A stretch of DNA of 64,000 nt from UBA4416 sp964543545 (lineage in GTDB: Bacteria > Bacteroidota > Bacteroidia > B-17B0 > Aurantibacillaceae), in the NCBI GenBank assembly GCA_964543545.1, contig CAZIYT010000002.1:992001-1056000 (forward strand). The letters are read 5' to 3'. Positions 60,130-64,000 of the stretch are shown here, piece by piece. Below the pieces are notes generated by a model that was given only the letters and a program-made list of their open reading frames with translations, had not been told where the DNA came from and made no database searches. Position 1 is the first letter of the stretch. The number at the start of each line of letters is the position of its first letter. Position numbers and translations under genes: made by a program.

Positions 60130-62997
60130 CTAGTCTACAGAGATTTTCTTTAATTTAACTTTATTTAAAACCTCTTTGTTTTTAGCATCTTTAGAAGCTT
60201 TGTCGAGCTGAGCTTCGATCATTGCTTTATCACCTACCACAACCGTCGTTAATTTGTTCAGGTCGAAGGATTTTTTGATCTGAGCGTTCAGCTCATCCTT
60301 CGTCATGTTTTTCAGGATCTGGTTTTGCTGTGCCGTGTAGCCTTTGTCGAGGTTGTACCTTACGATGTTCGATAAGAAGGATGCTTTCTGGTATGGCGCC
60401 TCGTATTTCAGCGCTTCCTCATTCAGCAGGGAGCTTTTGGTAAACTCAAGCTCTTTGTCGGTAATACCGGTCGTTTGATACCTTGTAAACTCCTTAATAA
60501 TCTCCGCTAAAGATAAAGCGGTAGCCGGGCGTTTGACGGAGCAGCTGATCTGGAAGGTACCGGCGTATTTTCCACCTCCGAAATTGGAGCGGATACCGTA
60601 AGTGTAACCTTTGTCCTCACGCAGGTTCAGGTTCAGGCGGCTGTTGAAAGCGCCACCGAATACGTAATTCGCAATACGGTTTTTGTAGAAATCACCTGTC
60701 GCATCAAATTTCAGAGACGGGTAACCCATCTGGATCACAGATGACGGGGCACCGTACTTATTGTAGATAAAGAACTGAGGCTCTGTAGAAGCAACCGGCT
60801 CTGTAATCGGCTGAATCGTCACCGGTTTTGCCTGCCATTTGTTCAGGAAGCCCAGTTTCGCAATAACGTCTTTCTCTTCAACATCACCTACAACCACGAT
60901 GCTGGTTACAGACGGCGAGTAGAATTTGGTGTAGTAATCTTTTACATCCGCCAATTCCACATTCTCAATGGTTTTGATAGATGGCTCAAGCCCCATTACG
61001 GTATTACCATACAAGGCATAGCTGAAAGCCTTGTTAGCCATAGCATTGGCGCTGGTTTCCTCGTTCTTAACGCTTTCCTTGTATTGTTTCTTCGCTAATT
61101 TGAAATCTTCCGCGTTGAAGCCCGGGTTCAGTAATTTCTCTTCCAGCAATTTCAGGGTGGCATCAAGGTTTTTCTTCAATGACCTTACCTGGATCGTTGT
61201 TGACGACTTGGAAGCTCCGAAGCTGATAGAGCTCCCCAGTTTTTCCAGTTCTGCAGCGATCTGCTCGGTGGTGAAGTTTTTGGTGCCCTCGTTCAATAAG
61301 CTGGCAGTCAGCTCAGCCACACCCATCTTTTTCAGCTGGTCGGCTGTCAGTACCAGGCTACCTCCGTCCATCGTCATCACGATGGTTACTTCTGGCGTTT
61401 CTGTATTTTTTGTTCCGATGATGGAAATACCATTCGATAATTTGGAGGTGAAATAATCAGGAACAACCACTGTTTTGGCAGCACCGGCTACCGGCCTTGC
61501 AGCCCTGTCAAATTTATCGGCAGGTGGCGAATAGCTCAGCCCGTTGTACTCAGCCGGTGTTTCAAATTTCATTCCGGCATAAGGGTTCACACTTTTCACA
61601 GAATCTTTCTGGTTCATGATCGGGTATGTGTTCAATACGGCAGCACCAGCACCTTTGATGTATTTGTTGAATACACGGGTGATGTCCTCTTTCGTTACCT
61701 TATTATAACGGTCGATCTCGTCGGAGATCGTGTAGCCTTTACCGGTCAAGCGCTCCCATTCAGAAATCATTCCCGCTTTATCTTCCACCGTTCCAAGAAC
61801 GCTGTAATAACCCGATTCGATTTCCGCTTTAGCCCTGATCAGGGCCTCATCCGTAATACCGGAAGTTCCGAACTCATCGATGGTTGCTTTTACTTTAGCA
61901 TCCACATCTGTAAATAATTTCTCCAGGTTAAAATCTTCCGGCGGATAAGCAAAGATCTGGATAGAGAATTCGCCACCCAGCTCTTTCGCACGGTGGTTTA
62001 CACCCGCCTCTACCGCAATTTCCGGTTTGGCTTTTACGAAGTTTTTGTAGAAAATAGAGTTGTTACCGTTACCCATCATAACCCCTAAGATGTCGAGCGC
62101 AGGCTCGTCTCTGTGGTACTGAGGAACTGTTGGATACACACGCAGGTTCAGTGGGAAATACGTACGGTCTTTGTAAGCCGTATATTTATCGGTAGCCAGA
62201 ACAACCGGCGCCACACGCATTTTCTTTACTTCAGGACATGGTTTCAGTCCACCGAAGTATTTATCGATCATTTTCAAAGCCTCAGGAGAGCTGAAATCAC
62301 CGGAAATAGTGATGATCGCGTTGTTAGGACCATACCAGCGCAGGAAGAAGTTTTTCACGTCATCCAGGGTTGCGCGGTTCAAATCGTCCACATACCCGAT
62401 TACCGGCCAGCTGTATGGGTGACCTTCCGGGTATAAGGCTTTATTGATCTCCTCCACGAAAGCCATCGCGTAAGGTTGATTCTCTACATTTTGTGATTTT
62501 TCGTTTTTTACGGCATCACGCTGATTCTCGAATTTTTTGGTGGTGAGTGAATCCAGCAAAAAGCCCATACGGTCAGCTTCCAGCCATAAGGCCATTTCCA
62601 GGTTGTTGGAAGGAACAGTTTCAAAATATACCGTTCTGTCTTCCGTTGTATTACCATTCATTTCACCGCCGGCTGTCGACACAATTTTGAAGTGCTCTTC
62701 ATCAGCCACGTGTTTGGAACCCTGGAACATCATGTGCTCGAAGAAGTGGGCAAAGCCCGATTTCCCTAAGCTCTCGCGGTCGGAACCTACTTTATAGGTT
62801 ACCAACACGTGAACTACCGGATCGGAGTGGTCTTCGTTCAGCAAAATCGTTAAGCCATTAGGTAGCTTCCATTTTTCATAAGGAATAACTACTTTACCCT
62901 CCTTCGCTTCGATTTTCTCTACCAAAGTAGGCTGGGCTACCAGTGTGGCCAGGCTGAATAAGCTCAGGGCACCGGTTATGATCGTTTTTTTATTCAT
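60130..62997 (-). CDS. M16-family (pitrilysin/insulinase-type) zinc metallopeptidase
   Basis: A 955-residue exported peptidase with a signal peptide (TGALSLFSLATLVAQ) and two tandem M16 halves. The first carries the inverted zinc motif HFFEH (His84, Glu87, His88) and the third ligand Glu166 in RDAVKNEKSQN; the second half (from about residue 520) lacks HxxEH and has the Arg/Tyr pair region GYTYGIRSNFGGG that binds substrate. This is the full-length fused form. It should degrade peptides in the periplasm. A -7 element lies at 63100-63107, and a hairpin at 63030-63075 in the leader. Confidence 0.95.
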   Translation of the reverse strand: MNKKTIITGALSLFSLATLVAQPTLVEKIEAKEGKVVIPYEKWKLPNGLTILLNEDHSDPVVHVLVTYKVGSDRESLGKSGFAHFFEHMMFQGSKHVADEEHFKIVSTAGGEMNGNTTEDRTVYFETVPSNNLEMALWLEADRMGFLLDSLTTKKFENQRDAVKNEKSQNVENQPYAMAFVEEINKALYPEGHPYSWPVIGYVDDLNRATLDDVKNFFLRWYGPNNAIITISGDFSSPEALKMIDKYFGGLKPCPEVKKMRVAPVVLATDKYTAYKDRTYFPLNLRVYPTVPQYHRDEPALDILGVMMGNGNNSIFYKNFVKAKPEIAVEAGVNHRAKELGGEFSIQIFAYPPEDFNLEKLFTDVDAKVKATIDEFGTSGITDEALIRAKAEIESGYYSVLGTVEDKAGMISEWERLTGKGYTISDEIDRYNKVTKEDITRVFNKYIKGAGAAVLNTYPIMNQKDSVKSVNPYAGMKFETPAEYNGLSYSPPADKFDRAARPVAGAAKTVVVPDYFTSKLSNGISIIGTKNTETPEVTIVMTMDGGSLVLTADQLKKMGVAELTASLLNEGTKNFTTEQIAAELEKLGSSISFGASKSSTTIQVRSLKKNLDATLKLLEEKLLNPGFNAEDFKLAKKQYKESVKNEETSANAMANKAFSYALYGNTVMGLEPSIKTIENVELADVKDYYTKFYSPSVTSIVVVGDVEEKDVIAKLGFLNKWQAKPVTIQPITEPVASTEPQFFIYNKYGAPSSVIQMGYPSLKFDATGDFYKNRIANYVFGGAFNSRLNLNLREDKGYTYGIRSNFGGGKYAGTFQISCSVKRPATALSLAEIIKEFTRYQTTGITDKELEFTKSSLLNEEALKYEAPYQKASFLSNIVRYNLDKGYTAQQNQILKNMTKDELNAQIKKSFDLNKLTTVVVGDKAMIEAQLDKASKDAKNKEVLNKVKLKKISVD

Positions 62998-63029
62998 ATA
63001 GATATTATTGTTTTAAACGGTTATATGGT

Positions 63030-63075
63030 ATAGCCATGTTCCCTATTTATTTATGCCATTCGGCAACATGGCTAT
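63030..63075 (-). promoter_or_regulatory. Leader hairpin of the M16 peptidase gene
   Basis: Perfect 11-bp inverted repeat ATAGCCATGTT (63030-63040) and AACATGGCTAT (63065-63075) with a 24-base loop, between the predicted transcription start and the ATG at 62997. It could instead be the 3' end of the gyrA message. Confidence 0.5.
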
Positions 63076-63099
63076 TTCATAATTTATTGGTTTGGGTTC

Positions 63100-63107
63100 C
63101 AAATATA
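63100..63107 (-). promoter_or_regulatory. -7 promoter element for the M16 peptidase gene
   Basis: CAAATATA on the plus strand reads TATATTTG on the minus strand, an exact TAnnTTTG match about 100 bases before the ATG. Confidence 0.5.
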
Positions 63108-63137
63108 TAGTTTATGTGCTAAAGTTAATTCCCGCTT

Positions 63138-64000
63138 TTAATTATTATCATCCGTTGGTGTAGTATTTTCGTCAGAAGAAGGCTTTTCATCCGGTTCCGG
63201 GCTGTCCACAATCGTTTCCTGATCCGTTACAACCGGAGTTTCCGAAACCGCTACCGAACCATCCGCCAGCACTTCAGCTTCCTCATCCTCGTGATCCACC
63301 TTCGTTACTGCCGCAATGCGGTCGTTCTCCAGGATCGTGATCAGGCGCACCCCTTGCGTGGCACGTCCCATCACCCTCAGGTCGGCCACGTTCATACGGA
63401 TCGTGATGCCGTTCTTGGTGATGATCATCAGGTCGTTGGCATCCGTTACCGATTTGATCCCTACCAGGTTCCCTGTTTTATCCGTAATGTTGATAGTTTT
63501 CACCCCTTTACCACCACGGTTGGTAATCCTGTACTCATCGATATCCGAGCGCTTGCCATAACCCTTCTCCGATACAACCAACACATTCGCGTTCATATCA
63601 TCGATGCAGATCATACCGATCACTTCGTTATTGCCACCTTCGTCATCGTTCAGGTCGATCCCCATCACACCGCTGGCATTACGGCCCATCGGCCTTACTT
63701 TCTCCTCAGGGAAACGGCACACTTTACCTAATTTGGTAGCCAGCATGATCTCGTTCTTCCCGTTGGTGAGCGCAGCTTCCAGCAGCACATCCCCTTCCCG
63801 GATCGTGATCGCATTGATACCATTGGCACGTGGGCGCGAATAAGCTTCTACCGATGTTTTCTTGATGATACCATCTTTCGTACATAAAATAATGTAGTTA
63901 TTATTAATGTACTCCTCATCGTTCAGATTTTTGATATTGATGAACGCTTTGATCTTATCATCCGGCGCAATGTTAATTAAGTTCTGGATGGCGCGGCCCT
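63138..64000 (-). CDS. gyrA: DNA gyrase subunit A, C-terminal part (5' end outside window)
   Basis: The last 286 residues of GyrA. The frame is open to the window edge, beginning GRAIQNLINIAPDDKIKAF, so the ATG at 63788 is internal and not a start. The C-terminal beta-propeller that wraps DNA is visible as blades with GIIKKTSVEAYSRPR, KLGKVCRFPEEKVRPMGR, KGYGKRSDIDEYRITNRGGKG and RMNVADLRVMGRATQGVRL. After the last blade comes a 55-residue acidic, Ser/Thr/Pro-rich tail (DEEAEVLADGS, PDEKPSSDENTTPTDDNN), typical of GyrA tails. Gyrase introduces negative supercoils with GyrB. Confidence 0.96.
   Translation of the reverse strand, partial: GRAIQNLINIAPDDKIKAFINIKNLNDEEYINNNYIILCTKDGIIKKTSVEAYSRPRANGINAITIREGDVLLEAALTNGKNEIMLATKLGKVCRFPEEKVRPMGRNASGVMGIDLNDDEGGNNEVIGMICIDDMNANVLVVSEKGYGKRSDIDEYRITNRGGKGVKTINITDKTGNLVGIKSVTDANDLMIITKNGITIRMNVADLRVMGRATQGVRLITILENDRIAAVTKVDHEDEEAEVLADGSVAVSETPVVTDQETIVDSPEPDEKPSSDENTTPTDDNN

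Noticed and set aside
63138..63788. Separate 216-residue gene starting at ATG 63788
   Set aside because: The frame continues upstream to the window edge with GyrA propeller sequence; the ATG is internal.

Overview
The window is a chromosomal stretch of a Bacteroidota bacterium. The evidence is the gliding/type IX secretion protein SprA (2456 aa) directly behind ruvA, C-terminal type IX sorting domains on several secreted proteins, a TonB-dependent receptor paired with a DUF4249 lipoprotein, a GLPGLI protein next to an outer-membrane barrel, and TAnnTTTG promoter elements close to many starts. I cannot place it below phylum with confidence. A run of 100 N at 35701-35800 shows that it is a draft scaffold.

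Layout. 1-8213: a cut-off YHYH-domain type IX cargo protein, GAPDH, an AHSA1/SRPBCC protein, an outer-membrane barrel plus GLPGLI pair, and a type B-sorted surface protein. 8406-14133 (minus): DUF4249 lipoprotein with TonB-dependent receptor, then an unknown gene with a membrane-fused spermidine-synthase-like protein. 14367-18817 (minus): an envelope group of a GH3/beta-lactamase-fold fusion, an NlpC/P60 lipoprotein and a PAP2/sphingomyelin-synthase-like phosphatase. 18942-23986: small lipoproteins, MarC, and pyrD-DUF4259-HMG-CoA lyase. 24012-34598 (minus): a WG-repeat protein coupled to an unknown secreted protein, a SpoU methyltransferase, and ruvA-sprA. 34776-38197: plsY, a nested 21/105-bp tandem repeat interrupted by the assembly gap, and an M43 metalloprotease. 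38340-42586: an SPFH protein, a TPR protein, queD, a VanX-like dipeptidase and a queuosine-precursor transporter.

42665-52479 is the most interesting block. Two SpoIIE/PP2C phosphatases with different sensory halves flank an adjacent siaB-siaC (kinase and phosphoacceptor) pair; one phosphatase carries a membrane domain, a thioredoxin-fold redoxin and a PAS domain. This looks like a partner-switching signalling module without a visible diguanylate cyclase. Class I aldolase and accD lie between. 52617-56594 (minus) is a compact polymerase, chain-length regulator and flippase set for surface polysaccharide. The window ends with msrB, two TPR proteins, an M16 peptidase and the 3' part of gyrA.

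The spaces between genes are rich in palindromic dispersed repeats of several families: paired hairpins with a conserved loop and covarying arms, a cruciform-like element, MITE-like inverted repeats, and hairpins that double as leaders or terminators. Functions are assigned by reading motifs and domain order; no database search was possible.
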